This document shows, in pieces, positions 47,818 through 56,617 of a stretch of DNA of 64,000 nucleotides; positions within the stretch are counted from its first letter, which is position 1, and each line of letters opens with the position of its first letter. Source of the stretch: Acholeplasma equirhinis. GTDB taxonomy: Bacteria > Bacillota_I > Bacilli_A > Acholeplasmatales > Acholeplasmataceae. The notes below the pieces were generated by a model. It was not told where the DNA came from. It searched no databases and saw only the letters and a list, made by a program, of their open reading frames with translations. A program made the position numbers and the translations under genes. The stretch is from assembly GCF_017052655.1 (NCBI RefSeq), contig NZ_JAFIDC010000001.1:1240001-1304000 (forward strand), given 5' to 3'.

Positions 47818-48939
47818 ATGAAGATTTTTATAAGAATTGTTAAATGGACTTTAATTAGTTTATTTTCACTTGTCTTAGTGATTAGCATTTTAAACTTTGT
47901 ACCATTTACGATTTCATCTGTATCAAAAAATAATACATTCTTAAAAGAAGGTAAATATCCACTGATTATTCCACATGGTGGTGCTAAAGAACTTGTTCCA
48001 GAAAACACAGTATTTGCATATAACTATTTAATGGAACACTATAATCCACAAGTGTTAGAGATTGACCTTGCTATGACAGCAGATGGACAACTTATTTCAC
48101 AACACGATTTATATTTAACAATGAGTCCCGGTTCTCAACTTGATAAGGCTTTTGTACGTAGTCATTCATATGCTGAAATTGTTCAAGCAATTAAAGCGGA
48201 TGATTATTATCTAGCAAGAACATTCACAGAACCAGAAGATTTAGGTGGCCAACAACCATATAAAGATTTAGATGCGAATGACCCAATTATGCAACAAATG
48301 ATTCCTGCAAGAATCAGAGACATCTTTGAAGAAGTGAATGATAAAGTTTTATATATCTTAGAAATTAAAGATGCACCAGAAGAAGGTAATAAAAACGGTT
48401 ATACACCGGGTCTTCATGATTATAAAGCTGCTGCAGCGGAACTCATCTCCTTAGTTAGAGAGTTTAACTTAGAAGGTAAAGTTGTACTTGCATCATTCTC
48501 TGATGAAGTTACTGACTACTTCAAAGAAAATGCACCTGAAATGTTAATGGCTGCTGCAACAAGTGAAGTTACAATGTGGGCAGTCTTATCAGCATTTAAC
48601 TTAGATTTCTTCTGGCCAATCAAATCAGAAGTCTTAATCTTACCAAACCCTTCTTCAATGAGAATTCAAGGAGGAACAGCTAAATTACTTGATATAATCC
48701 CAAGTATTTTCAGAGATTATATTGCACTTCCTGAAGGTGATTATTATCGTGCGAACTTTATGCATGCTCAAATGATTAATGATGCTCACAGAAAAGGCAT
48801 GGCTGTGCTTTACTGGACAGTAGATGATCCAGAAGAAATGAAGTTATTAATTGAACTTGGTGCAGACGGTATCATTACGGACCGCCCAGATTTATTAAAA
48901 GCTTTAATTGATCAAATGAAAGCTGAAGAACAAAACTAA
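47818..48939 (+). CDS. Membrane-anchored glycerophosphodiester phosphodiesterase
   Basis: 373 aa with one N-terminal membrane helix (residues 10-28) and an extracytoplasmic TIM-barrel GDPD domain. Conserved parts: IIPHGGAKELVPENTVFAY (the first motif, with HGG where most members have HRG), LEIDLAMTADGQLISQHD (metal and catalytic His) and LLIELGADGIITDRPD at the end. Such enzymes release glycerol phosphate and an alcohol from deacylated phospholipids. It follows folD by 4 bases with an AAAGGAG site, but its task is unrelated. Confidence 0.88.
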   Translation: MKIFIRIVKWTLISLFSLVLVISILNFVPFTISSVSKNNTFLKEGKYPLIIPHGGAKELVPENTVFAYNYLMEHYNPQVLEIDLAMTADGQLISQHDLYLTMSPGSQLDKAFVRSHSYAEIVQAIKADDYYLARTFTEPEDLGGQQPYKDLDANDPIMQQMIPARIRDIFEEVNDKVLYILEIKDAPEEGNKNGYTPGLHDYKAAAAELISLVREFNLEGKVVLASFSDEVTDYFKENAPEMLMAAATSEVTMWAVLSAFNLDFFWPIKSEVLILPNPSSMRIQGGTAKLLDIIPSIFRDYIALPEGDYYRANFMHAQMINDAHRKGMAVLYWTVDDPEEMKLLIELGADGIITDRPDLLKALIDQMKAEEQN

Positions 48940-48949
48940 TCTTAAACAA

Positions 48950-48988
48950 AAAGGCATTTGGTATACCGAATGCCTTTAATTCTTTTTA
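48950..48988 (+). terminator. Terminator after the fhs-folD-GDPD operon
   Basis: AAAGGCATTTGG (48950-48961) pairs with CCGAATGCCTTT (48966-48977, one G-U), loop TATA, then AATTCTTTTT. Confidence 0.8.
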
Positions 48989-49001
48989 TGGGGGATTGAA
49001 T

Positions 49002-49589
49002 ATGAAAACAGAAGCTGTAACAAATCACATTAGTCAATATAAAGAATGGAAAGAAGAAATTACATTTTTAAGAGAAATCGCAACATCACTTGAAGTTGAT
49101 GAAGCAATTAAATGGGGACAACCTGTTTATATGGTTAAGAGTAAAAATGTATTTATTTTAAGTATTTTCAAGAATTACTTTACTGTTAATTTCTTTAATG
49201 GTATTCTTTTAAAAGATGAAAAGAAAATATTAACATCACACGGAGACTTTCAACAGTCATCACGAATCATTCGAATGCAATCATTAGAAGAAGCTAAAAG
49301 ATTAGAACAAATCATTAAAGCATATATGATTGAGGCAATCGAAAATGAACTCAAAGGTTTAAAGCCTGCTAAAGAACAAATCGAAAAAGCAATGCCAGAA
49401 TACCCAAGTGAACTCATTGATGTGTTCCAAGAACTTCCAAGATTTAAAGAAGCTTTTGAAAAGTTAACACCTGGAAGAAAAAAAGCATATCTTTTATATT
49501 ATAATGATGCTAAACAAAGAGAAACTAGAATTAAAAGAATATACAAATATGTCGATCAAATCCTAGATGGAAAAGGTATGACAGAATAA
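49002..49589 (+). CDS. YdeI-like DUF1801 protein
   Basis: 195 aa from ATG 49002 (GGGGG upstream); a TTG two codons earlier is less likely. The N-terminal part, EEITFLREIATSLEVDEAIKWGQPVYMVKSKNVFILS split over residues 20-56, is the DUF1801 fold with its conserved KWGxPxY; the C-terminus, FKEAFEKLTPGRKKAYLLYYNDAKQRETRIKRI, is the YdeI/OmpD-associated end. Biochemical function is not established; the B. subtilis relative is linked to stress. Confidence 0.8.
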   Translation: MKTEAVTNHISQYKEWKEEITFLREIATSLEVDEAIKWGQPVYMVKSKNVFILSIFKNYFTVNFFNGILLKDEKKILTSHGDFQQSSRIIRMQSLEEAKRLEQIIKAYMIEAIENELKGLKPAKEQIEKAMPEYPSELIDVFQELPRFKEAFEKLTPGRKKAYLLYYNDAKQRETRIKRIYKYVDQILDGKGMTE

Positions 49590-49607
49590 TTAGAAATAGG
49601 TTTAAAT

Positions 49608-50303
49608 ATGAAAAAAATGATTGTATCCGATTACGATGGCACGTTTTATCGTAATGAAGAAGAATTAAAAGAGAATATTAGATTAATTGAAGACTATCGT
49701 AATAAAGGCAATTTATTCGTGATTGCAACCGGTAGAGCATATACAAGCTTTATGGTTGAATACGAAAAAAACAATATACCGTTTGATTATTTGATCTTAT
49801 CAGGTGGTATGTTACTCGATAAAGATTTAAATATTTTATATTATGAATCTATCGAAAAAGATGTGATAGATCATTTAAATTCTGATATAAAAAGATATGA
49901 AAAATATATTACACAATGTAAATATGTCGGATTAAAAACTTCAAGTGAAGAAAGTATTTATCCACTGACTAAGATTGCTATGAGATTTAATGATGTGTTA
50001 AAAGGTTATGAGTTTTCAACACACGTATTAAACCTTTATAAATCAATTAATTGTTATGTTTTAGCACTACCTCATGCAACATTGGTTGAGATTATTTCTA
50101 ATAAAACAAACAAAGGTATTGCCTTAAAAGTGTTAGAGAAAATAAGTGGTATAAATCCTAAAAATATTTATACAATTGGTGACTCATCCAATGATTTAGA
50201 GATGATACAAATGTATGATGGTTATATGGTAGATACTGCACAAACAGATCTTAAACAACAAGGGTTTAAGATTGCAACGATTAAAGAATTAACATTAAAA
50301 TAA
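49608..50303 (+). CDS. HAD-superfamily Cof-type phosphatase
   Basis: 231 aa. HAD motif I is VSDYDGTFYR (nucleophile Asp at residue 6), motif II is IATGRAY and motif IV is GDSSNDLEMIQ; the cap is a C2 alpha/beta type at about residues 75-165. Cof enzymes remove phosphate from sugar phosphates, pyridoxal phosphate or flavin precursors; the substrate here is unknown. It follows the YdeI gene by 18 bases and ends at 50305-50335. Confidence 0.88.
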   Translation: MKKMIVSDYDGTFYRNEEELKENIRLIEDYRNKGNLFVIATGRAYTSFMVEYEKNNIPFDYLILSGGMLLDKDLNILYYESIEKDVIDHLNSDIKRYEKYITQCKYVGLKTSSEESIYPLTKIAMRFNDVLKGYEFSTHVLNLYKSINCYVLALPHATLVEIISNKTNKGIALKVLEKISGINPKNIYTIGDSSNDLEMIQMYDGYMVDTAQTDLKQQGFKIATIKELTLK

Positions 50304-50304
50304 A

Positions 50305-50335
50305 AATATCACAGCGAAAACTGTGATATTCTTTT
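50305..50335 (+). terminator. Terminator between convergent Cof and OsmC genes
   Basis: AATATCACAG (50305-50314) pairs with CTGTGATATT (50321-50330), followed by CTTTT. On the other strand the stem is followed by TTTTATTTTAA, so it can serve both genes. Confidence 0.75.
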
Positions 50336-50355
50336 AATGGCCTTATTAAAATGTT

Positions 50356-50763
50356 TTAATATTGAGCAACAGACCAAGTAACTGCTTCTTTGTCTGCAAT
50401 TAACTTAGATACAGGGCAGAATCTATGGGTGATTTCAAGATACTTTTCAGCGTCATCTAATGACACACCTTGGATTGCAACATTGGCGTGTAATTTAAAT
50501 TGATAGCGTGTTTTATCATCAAACCAAAGATCAACTTTGACATCAATTCTAGTGACTGGTTTAATGCCTTTTGCTACTAAAACTGAGTGAAGTGTTGCAG
50601 CTAAGCAAGTTGCCCAAGATGCACCAATTAATTGTTCTGGGTTTGTGTGGTTACTATCTGCATTTTTAACACCATCGGTGGTAAAAGTATAACCACTGTC
50701 TGCTTTGACAGTTCCCGCTAAACCGTCAATATTTGTGATTGTAGTTTCATAAACATGTTTCAT
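50356..50763 (-). CDS. OsmC/Ohr-family peroxide reductase
   Basis: 135 aa. It begins MKHVYETTITNIDGLAGTVK, and the two catalytic cysteines are in ASWATCLAATLH and HRFCPVSKLI, as in Ohr and OsmC, which reduce organic hydroperoxides through lipoylated or other thiols. Which subclass cannot be settled. Probably monocistronic and convergent with the Cof gene. Confidence 0.92.
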   Translation of the reverse strand: MKHVYETTITNIDGLAGTVKADSGYTFTTDGVKNADSNHTNPEQLIGASWATCLAATLHSVLVAKGIKPVTRIDVKVDLWFDDKTRYQFKLHANVAIQGVSLDDAEKYLEITHRFCPVSKLIADKEAVTWSVAQY

Positions 50764-50862
50764 TATCTATACCTCTTTTGAAATATTATACTATCTTTAG
50801 ATAGAAAAAAACGATTTTTAGTGTTACAATAAAGTTGCTGAAAAGGAAAATTAGGTGATTAT

Positions 50863-51396
50863 ATGAATATTTGGCACGATATAAATCCCGACCGCATCAA
50901 GCCACAACGATTCATCGTTTGTGTAGAGATTTCCAAGGGAAGTAAGAAAAAATACGAATTAGATAAACAAACGGGGATGATTATCTTAGACCGTGTACTC
51001 TTTACATCTGCCCACTATCCAGCAAATTATGGTTTCATTCCGTTAACATATGCAGGGGATAATGACCCTCTTGATGTACTTGTCCTATGTCAAGAAGACA
51101 TTGAACCAATGTCACTTGTAGAATGTTATCCGATTGGGGTCATTAAGATGATTGATAGTGATGAAGTTGATGAAAAGATTATTGCAATACCTTTTGGTGA
51201 TCCATCATTAACCCAATACACAGACCTGAAGAGTTTACCACATCACTTGCTTTCTGAAATTACACATTTCTTTGAAGTGTATAAATCATTAGAAGGTAAG
51301 AAAACATACATCCTAGATGTAGAAAGTAAAGACGAAGCTGAAAAAGTAATCAGCGAAGCAATAGAAAAATATCAAGAAACATTTGGAAAGAAGTAA
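50863..51396 (+). CDS. ppa: Inorganic pyrophosphatase (family I)
   Basis: 177-aa soluble enzyme that hydrolyses pyrophosphate and pulls biosynthetic reactions forward. Family I motifs: ISKGSKKKYELDKQTGMIILDRVL, YPANYGFIPLTYAGDNDPLDVLVL (the DxDPxD metal site) and IPFGDPSL. Followed by the yebC-type gene after 6 bases. Confidence 0.95.
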   Translation: MNIWHDINPDRIKPQRFIVCVEISKGSKKKYELDKQTGMIILDRVLFTSAHYPANYGFIPLTYAGDNDPLDVLVLCQEDIEPMSLVECYPIGVIKMIDSDEVDEKIIAIPFGDPSLTQYTDLKSLPHHLLSEITHFFEVYKSLEGKKTYILDVESKDEAEKVISEAIEKYQETFGKK

Positions 51397-51402
51397 TTTA
51401 TT

Positions 51403-52110
51403 ATGGGAAGAGCATTTGAAGTAAGAAAAGTCGCAATGGCAAAAACTGCCGCTGTAAAATCTAAAGTTTATTCTAAGTATGGTAAGGAAATCTATATGGC
51501 TGCTAAAGCTGGTACACCTGACCCAGATACGAACGTAGCTTTAAGAAGAATTATTGAGCGTGCAAAGAAAGAACAAGTAACAGCTGACGTTATCAAACGT
51601 GCAATTGAAAAAGCGATAGGTGGAAGTGAAGAAAACTATACTGAAATCCGTTATGAAGGATTTGGACCTGGTAATAGTTTATTCATCGTTGAATGCTTAA
51701 CTGACAACACAAATCGTAGTTTATCTGATGTAAGAACACTATTCAATAAAGCATACGGAAAATTAGGCGTTTCAGGTTCAGTGTTACACCAATTTGAACA
51801 CCGTGCTGTTTTTGAAGTGCCAACTACTGAAGAAAAAATGTTGGAATTCTTAATTGAAAATGATATTAACGTCATCGATATTGAAGCAGAAGATGAAAAA
51901 GTAACAATCTATGCCGATCCATCTGAATACGGTAATATTAAAGACGCATTAAAAACTGCGGGATTAGAAACAACTCAAGACGCTATTATGTTTATTCCAA
52001 TGAGCGAAGTTGAGATTACTGATCCTGAAGACTTAGCTAAGTTTGAAAGACTGCTTCAAGGTCTTGAAGATTTAGACGATGTATCTAACGTTTATCACAA
52101 TGTAAAATAA
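51403..52110 (+). CDS. YebC/PmpR-family protein (YeeN type)
   Basis: 235 aa. The N-terminus MGRAFEVRKVAMAKTAAVKS is of the YeeN subgroup rather than the MAGHSKW type; GTPDPDTNVALRRIIERAKK, YEGFGPGNSLFIVECLTDNTNRS and GSVLHQFEHRAVFEV are conserved. Family members were described as DNA-binding regulators and, more recently, as translation factors that relieve ribosome stalling at prolines; both are family knowledge only. Confidence 0.92.
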   Translation: MGRAFEVRKVAMAKTAAVKSKVYSKYGKEIYMAAKAGTPDPDTNVALRRIIERAKKEQVTADVIKRAIEKAIGGSEENYTEIRYEGFGPGNSLFIVECLTDNTNRSLSDVRTLFNKAYGKLGVSGSVLHQFEHRAVFEVPTTEEKMLEFLIENDINVIDIEAEDEKVTIYADPSEYGNIKDALKTAGLETTQDAIMFIPMSEVEITDPEDLAKFERLLQGLEDLDDVSNVYHNVK

Positions 52111-52134
52111 AGTGCTTTTATAGCGCTTTTTTTT
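52110..52134 (+). terminator. Terminator after the yebC-type gene
   Basis: AAGTGC (52110-52115) pairs with GCGCTT (52123-52128, one G-U), followed by T to 52134. Confidence 0.75.
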
Positions 52135-52157
52135 CAATAAAAAAGGGGAGAGTTTTT

Positions 52158-52793
52158 ATGAAAAAAAGTGCGTATTTTACTTTTTTAATGTTGTATACTT
52201 TGAGTTTTACACTCGTATTTTTAGCAGTGTTTTTTATCTTTAGATATCATCCTGATCGAGAATTGATTTTAGTTATCACGGTTGCTTTATCAACTTTAAT
52301 TTCAATCCCAGTCATAATGATTTCTAAAATCCCACTATATAAAGCTTTTAATTTATTACACACAGGTAAATTTATTGAACTACTAGAATATGCTAAAAAA
52401 CACCAGACACTAGTCTTAACAATTGATTCAGAAAATATGAAACTACTCGTTGCAGTTGCGGCATTTACACTTTATGATGATCTAACCCTTATGCAATACA
52501 TGAAGGAAGTAAAGCATAAAAAACTCTTAGGAATTAAGTATGCAACGATGTCAATGTATTATGGTGTTATTGGTATGCAACCTGAAAGTTTGGATTATTA
52601 TGTTAAATACAAAGAACATATTAAATTTTTAAAGCCGTATCAAACACGTGTTCGATTTATGAAATACATGGAAAAATTCCATTTAATTGTCGAAGGACAC
52701 GCTAGTCAAAGCGTTTTTGAGGATTTGGAGTATGATTTAAGTAACCCAAGAGTAACGGAATTTATCAGAAAATTTAAAAACAACAAAATGTAA
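52158..52793 (+). CDS. Two-helix membrane protein, unknown function
   Basis: 211 aa, not recognised. Two close membrane helices at about residues 7-28 and 36-56 are followed by a cytoplasmic helical domain of 150 residues, rich in Leu, Lys and Tyr, reminiscent of helical-repeat proteins (LLHTGKFIELLEYAKKH, YYGVIGMQPESLDYYVKYK) but not clearly TPR. AAAAGGGGAG ribosome site. Single gene. Confidence 0.65.
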   Translation: MKKSAYFTFLMLYTLSFTLVFLAVFFIFRYHPDRELILVITVALSTLISIPVIMISKIPLYKAFNLLHTGKFIELLEYAKKHQTLVLTIDSENMKLLVAVAAFTLYDDLTLMQYMKEVKHKKLLGIKYATMSMYYGVIGMQPESLDYYVKYKEHIKFLKPYQTRVRFMKYMEKFHLIVEGHASQSVFEDLEYDLSNPRVTEFIRKFKNNKM

Positions 52794-52820
52794 AAAATCC
52801 CAAATTTTCCGATAAAAAAT

Positions 52821-52834
52821 TGAAAGCGTTATCA
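52821..52834 (+). promoter_or_regulatory. Catabolite-responsive element (cre) upstream of glyA
   Basis: TGAAAGCGTTATCA matches the B. subtilis cre consensus TGWNANCGNTNWCA at every position, with flanking AAT/ATT symmetry. It implies CcpA-type control. It lies 27 bases after the preceding gene and 154 before glyA, with a terminator between. Confidence 0.6.
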
Positions 52835-52872
52835 ATTATAGAATCATTTGCAATGTAAATGTCAAATATTTA

Positions 52873-52907
52873 AAATGGAAGTGTCTAATCGATTCTTCCA
52901 TTTTTTT
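52873..52907 (+). terminator. Terminator between the cre site and glyA
   Basis: AAATGGAAG (52873-52881) pairs with CTTCCATTT (52895-52903), followed by a T run to 52907. Confidence 0.75.
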
Positions 52908-52945
52908 ATCCTTCAAACTTTATATAAAATATAAAAAGTTCAAAA

Positions 52946-52954
52946 TGGTATAAT
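52946..52954 (+). promoter_or_regulatory. glyA promoter, extended -10
   Basis: TGGTATAAT (52946-52954) is an extended -10; no clear -35 is seen. Transcription would begin about 27 bases before the glyA ATG. Confidence 0.6.
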
Positions 52955-52987
52955 TTAAGCATAGATTTAACTAAAGAGGTAAACCAC

Positions 52988-54214
52988 ATGCTAAAAAATT
53001 ATGATCCATCACTTTATGAAGCAATAGAAAAAGAAGCACAAAGACAAAAGGCACACATTGAGCTCATCGCATCTGAGAACTTTGTTTCAGAAGCAGTCTT
53101 AGAAGCTCAAGGTTCAATCCTTACGAATAAATATGCTGAAGGGTATCCAAAAAACAGATACTATGGTGGATGTGAATTCGTCGATATCGTAGAAGAATTA
53201 GCGCAAGAGAGACTAAAAGCGCTTTTCAATGCGAAATATGTGAATGTTCAACCACACTCTGGTTCACAAGCAAATGCGGCAGCATATAATGCATTACTGA
53301 ATCCAGGAGATAAAATACTTGGAATGAGTTTAAATGCAGGTGGTCATTTAACCCACGGGTTTAAACTTTCGTTCTCTGGTAAATTCTACGATGCATATGC
53401 ATATGGTGTTTCTGAAAAAGATGAAGCAATCGATTATGAAGAAGTTAAAAGAATTGCATTAGAAGTTAAACCAAAATTGATTATCGCTGGTGCATCTGCA
53501 TATTCTAGAATTATTGACTTTAAAAAGTTTAGAGAAATAGCAGATTTAGTTGGTGCATATTTAATGGTTGATATGGCACATATTGCAGGGTTAGTTGCAG
53601 CAGGGGTTCACCCTTCTCCAATGCCTTATGCAGATGTTGTAACATCAACAACGCATAAAACATTAAGAGGTCCTCGCGGTGGTATCATCCTTACGAATAA
53701 TGAAGATATTGCAAAGAAAATTGATAAATCAGTATTTCCTGGTGAACAAGGTGGACCATTAATGCATGTCATTGCAGCTAAGGCGGTTGCCTTTAAAGAA
53801 GCAATGGAACTAAGTTTTAAAAATTACCAAGAACAAGTTGTAAAGAATTCACAAGCGATGGCAGAAACTTTTAAAGAATTGGGGTATCGAGTCATCTCAG
53901 GTGGTACTGAAAATCATTTAGTTTTAATCGATATTAAATCTAAATTGGGTATCACAGGTAAAAAAGCTGAAGAGGCACTTTACAAAGTTAATATTACAAT
54001 CAATAAAAACTCAATTCCTTTTGACAAAGAAAAACCAGCATATACCTCTGGTATTAGAGTAGGTTCGGCAGCAATGACAACAAAAGGATTTAAAGAAGCT
54101 GAGTTTAGACAAGTTGTCTTATGGATTCACGAAGTATTAACAAATCTTGATAATGAAATTGTTTTAGAGAAAGTAAAAAGAGAAGTTATTAAACTCACAA
54201 GCAAACACAATTAA
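52988..54214 (+). CDS. glyA: Serine hydroxymethyltransferase
   Basis: 408-aa PLP enzyme that moves a one-carbon unit between serine and tetrahydrofolate. Motifs: [38 protein letters not shown], and the lysine in [16 protein letters not shown]. Length is typical. AAGAGGT ribosome site. The rnf operon starts 19 bases after its stop with no terminator, so glyA and rnf may be cotranscribed. Confidence 0.97.
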   Translation: MLKNYDPSLYEAIEKEAQRQKAHIELIASENFVSEAVLEAQGSILTNKYAEGYPKNRYYGGCEFVDIVEELAQERLKALFNAKYVNVQPHSGSQANAAAYNALLNPGDKILGMSLNAGGHLTHGFKLSFSGKFYDAYAYGVSEKDEAIDYEEVKRIALEVKPKLIIAGASAYSRIIDFKKFREIADLVGAYLMVDMAHIAGLVAAGVHPSPMPYADVVTSTTHKTLRGPRGGIILTNNEDIAKKIDKSVFPGEQGGPLMHVIAAKAVAFKEAMELSFKNYQEQVVKNSQAMAETFKELGYRVISGGTENHLVLIDIKSKLGITGKKAEEALYKVNITINKNSIPFDKEKPAYTSGIRVGSAAMTTKGFKEAEFRQVVLWIHEVLTNLDNEIVLEKVKREVIKLTSKHN

Positions 54215-54233
54215 TAAGAAGGAGTGATCAGTA

Positions 54234-55538
54234 ATGATTGCGAAAACAAGAATAATCCCAGATGGGAAAAAGGTTTTAAAAAAGCTTCCTCTCGTTCACT
54301 ATCTTGAAGCACCTTATCTTTACTATCCAATGACAAACCAACGTTGCCCTGAAGGGGAAACATGTGTTGTCTTTGGTCAGTTCGTTAAGGTCGGTGAAGT
54401 TATTGGTACTAGAAAAGGTGCATTTTTCGAACAACCAATACATGCAACCGTATCGGGTGAAGTTGTAGGTTATGAAATGAAATATGATGCCTCTGGCCAA
54501 AAGGTCAACTGTATGATCGTTAAAAACGATTATAAATATGAGGTTCATGAATCAGTAAAAACTAGAACAGATGAGGAAATCTTAAACTTTACCAAAGCGG
54601 ATTATGTTGAGATTGCAAAAAATGCTGGTCTAGTAGGTCTTGGAGGATCTGGTTTCCCAACCTACATTAAATTAAACACTAAAGCAGAAATTAACATCGT
54701 TTTAGCAAACGGTGTTGAATGTGAACCAAAGTTAATTTCTGACTATGAACTCATGATGAATTATCCGGATGAATTAATCAATGGGTTAATTTATGCAATG
54801 CGTGCGTTAAATGCAAAAACTGGTATCATTGCGGTTAAGAAGAAATATATGGAGTTAGTTGAAAGAATTAACTTCGCATTGAATGCTTATCCTGAGTATG
54901 ATATTCAAGTAGTACCTGTTGGTAATTACTACCCACAAGGTTGGGAATTAGAAGCGATTAAATCTGCAACAGGTATTGTTGTACCTCAAGGTAAATTACC
55001 TGCAGATTACGGTGTTGTACCATTTAACGTATCAACATTACAATCATTATTCCATGCAGTTAAATATGGTCTACCTGTCCTAGAAAGATACTTTGTTATC
55101 TCAGGTGATGGTGCTGTTAATAAATCATTTAAGATTAGAATCGGTACACCAATTCATAACTTACTTGAAAAAGCTGGTGGATATGTTGATACACATATTC
55201 CAAAAACTTTAATTATGGGCGGACCAATGATGGGAACAAACCTTCCATCGGATGATATTATTTCAACGCACACTGCAACATCATTGATTGTTCAAAACAC
55301 AGTCTATAGTGATGAAGACCCATGTATTCACTGTGCATCATGTGTCTACTCATGTCCAGTTCAAATTCAACCAGTTCAAATTATGAACGCGGTTAAAGCA
55401 AAAGATAAAGATTTCTTAAAAACTTTATCTGTTAATAAATGTATTGAATGCGGTCTATGTTCATTCGTATGTCCATCTAAGATTCACTTAACAGATTACA
55501 TGCGTCAAGGCAAACGTATTCTTAGACAAGGGGAATAG
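54234..55538 (+). CDS. rnfC: Rnf-like electron transport complex subunit C
   Basis: 434-aa peripheral subunit on the cytoplasmic side. An N-terminal barrel-sandwich domain (RCPEGETCVVFGQFVKVGEVIG) precedes the NADH/FMN-binding Rossmann region with GLVGLGGSGFPTYIKL (about residues 138-153) and NGVECEPKLISDYELM. Two [4Fe-4S] motifs near the C-terminus, CIHCASCVYSCP and CIECGLCSFVCP, mark RnfC and not NqrA. In Rnf complexes it exchanges electrons with NAD(H). First gene of the redox operon, AAGGAGTG ribosome site. Confidence 0.95.
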   Translation: MIAKTRIIPDGKKVLKKLPLVHYLEAPYLYYPMTNQRCPEGETCVVFGQFVKVGEVIGTRKGAFFEQPIHATVSGEVVGYEMKYDASGQKVNCMIVKNDYKYEVHESVKTRTDEEILNFTKADYVEIAKNAGLVGLGGSGFPTYIKLNTKAEINIVLANGVECEPKLISDYELMMNYPDELINGLIYAMRALNAKTGIIAVKKKYMELVERINFALNAYPEYDIQVVPVGNYYPQGWELEAIKSATGIVVPQGKLPADYGVVPFNVSTLQSLFHAVKYGLPVLERYFVISGDGAVNKSFKIRIGTPIHNLLEKAGGYVDTHIPKTLIMGGPMMGTNLPSDDIISTHTATSLIVQNTVYSDEDPCIHCASCVYSCPVQIQPVQIMNAVKAKDKDFLKTLSVNKCIECGLCSFVCPSKIHLTDYMRQGKRILRQGE

Positions 55539-55540
55539 TT

Positions 55541-56617
55541 ATGTACCAACAAAATATGACTTTTTCTAAACAAACATCTCCATATATTCGTAAAGCAACC
55601 TCAACAAAAAGAATGATGTTTGATGTGCTAATTGCGTTAACCCCTGTAACATTCTTTTCAATTTACAGATTCGGTCTTGATGCATTAACAAGAATCTTAC
55701 TTTCATTAATTGTCTTTGTATTAGTTGAAATGATCTATTTCTTAGCAGTTACAAAGGTAGAAGGTTTTGATTTTAAAGACAAATTAGTTAACAAATTTAA
55801 AAAATATTCAATTAATAACTTTGCAGCACCAGCGGTATCTGGTTTAATTTATGCAATGTTATTACCAGACCAAATTGATTTCTATGTTGTGATCATTGGT
55901 GCTTTATTTGGAGCATTCGTTGGTAAGATGATTTTTGGTGGTTTAGGATTTAACCTATTCAACCCAGCAGCACTTGGCAGAATCTTTATTGCGATTACCT
56001 TTACAGGATTTTTCACAGGTAGTTATGGTTTAGTGGATGCTGCAGCTGGTGCAACACCACTTTCAACATCATTCCCACAAGTTTTCAATTCATATAGTTT
56101 ACTTGATTTATTCAGTGGTAATATTCCAGGTTCATTAGGAGAAGTAAACAGTTTAGCAATTTTAATTGGGGCACTATATTTATTTATTAGAAAGAGTGCT
56201 GACTTCCGTCCTGCACTTTCTGCCCTCTTAATCTTTACAGCATTAAGTTTTGTTGCTGGACTCGTGTTATATCCACAATATTTAGCACAATATGTTTTAT
56301 ATCAAGTGTTATCTGGTGGTTTATTATTCGGTTTAGCATTTATGATTACAGACCCAGCAACATCACCAATTACAAGACCTGGTCGTTGGATCTTTGGATT
56401 AATCATCGGTACAGTTGTCTTTTCAATTAGACAATTCGGTAATTTACCAGAAGGTGTAGCATTTGCGATTCTTCTTGGCAATATGTTAGTTCCAGTACTT
56501 GATTATCCAGTATGGGCAAAAAACCCAATCAAATTAAAATTTATTTTAGGTTATAGTGTTGCATTCATTGCAATCTTAATCGTATCCTTCTTAGTATTAG
56601 GAGGTTATGCTATATGA
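55541..56617 (+). CDS. rnfD: Rnf-like complex subunit D (membrane flavoprotein)
   Basis: 358 aa with about nine or ten membrane helices. Signatures: GGLGFNLFNPAALGRIFI, DAAAGATPLSTSF (166-178; Thr172 is the probable site of covalent FMN, where D-x-x-S/T-G-A-T is usual and the fourth position is Ala here), ITDPATSPITRPGRW and GNLPEGVAFAILLGNMLVP. It carries electrons across the membrane together with a riboflavin in characterised complexes. Starts 2 bases after rnfC; overlaps the next gene by 4. Confidence 0.95.
   Translation: MYQQNMTFSKQTSPYIRKATSTKRMMFDVLIALTPVTFFSIYRFGLDALTRILLSLIVFVLVEMIYFLAVTKVEGFDFKDKLVNKFKKYSINNFAAPAVSGLIYAMLLPDQIDFYVVIIGALFGAFVGKMIFGGLGFNLFNPAALGRIFIAITFTGFFTGSYGLVDAAAGATPLSTSFPQVFNSYSLLDLFSGNIPGSLGEVNSLAILIGALYLFIRKSADFRPALSALLIFTALSFVAGLVLYPQYLAQYVLYQVLSGGLLFGLAFMITDPATSPITRPGRWIFGLIIGTVVFSIRQFGNLPEGVAFAILLGNMLVPVLDYPVWAKNPIKLKFILGYSVAFIAILIVSFLVLGGYAI

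Noticed and set aside
54234-55538. NqrA instead of RnfC
   Set aside because: Two four-cysteine [4Fe-4S] motifs at the C-terminus are typical of RnfC and absent from NqrA; no nqrF is present either.
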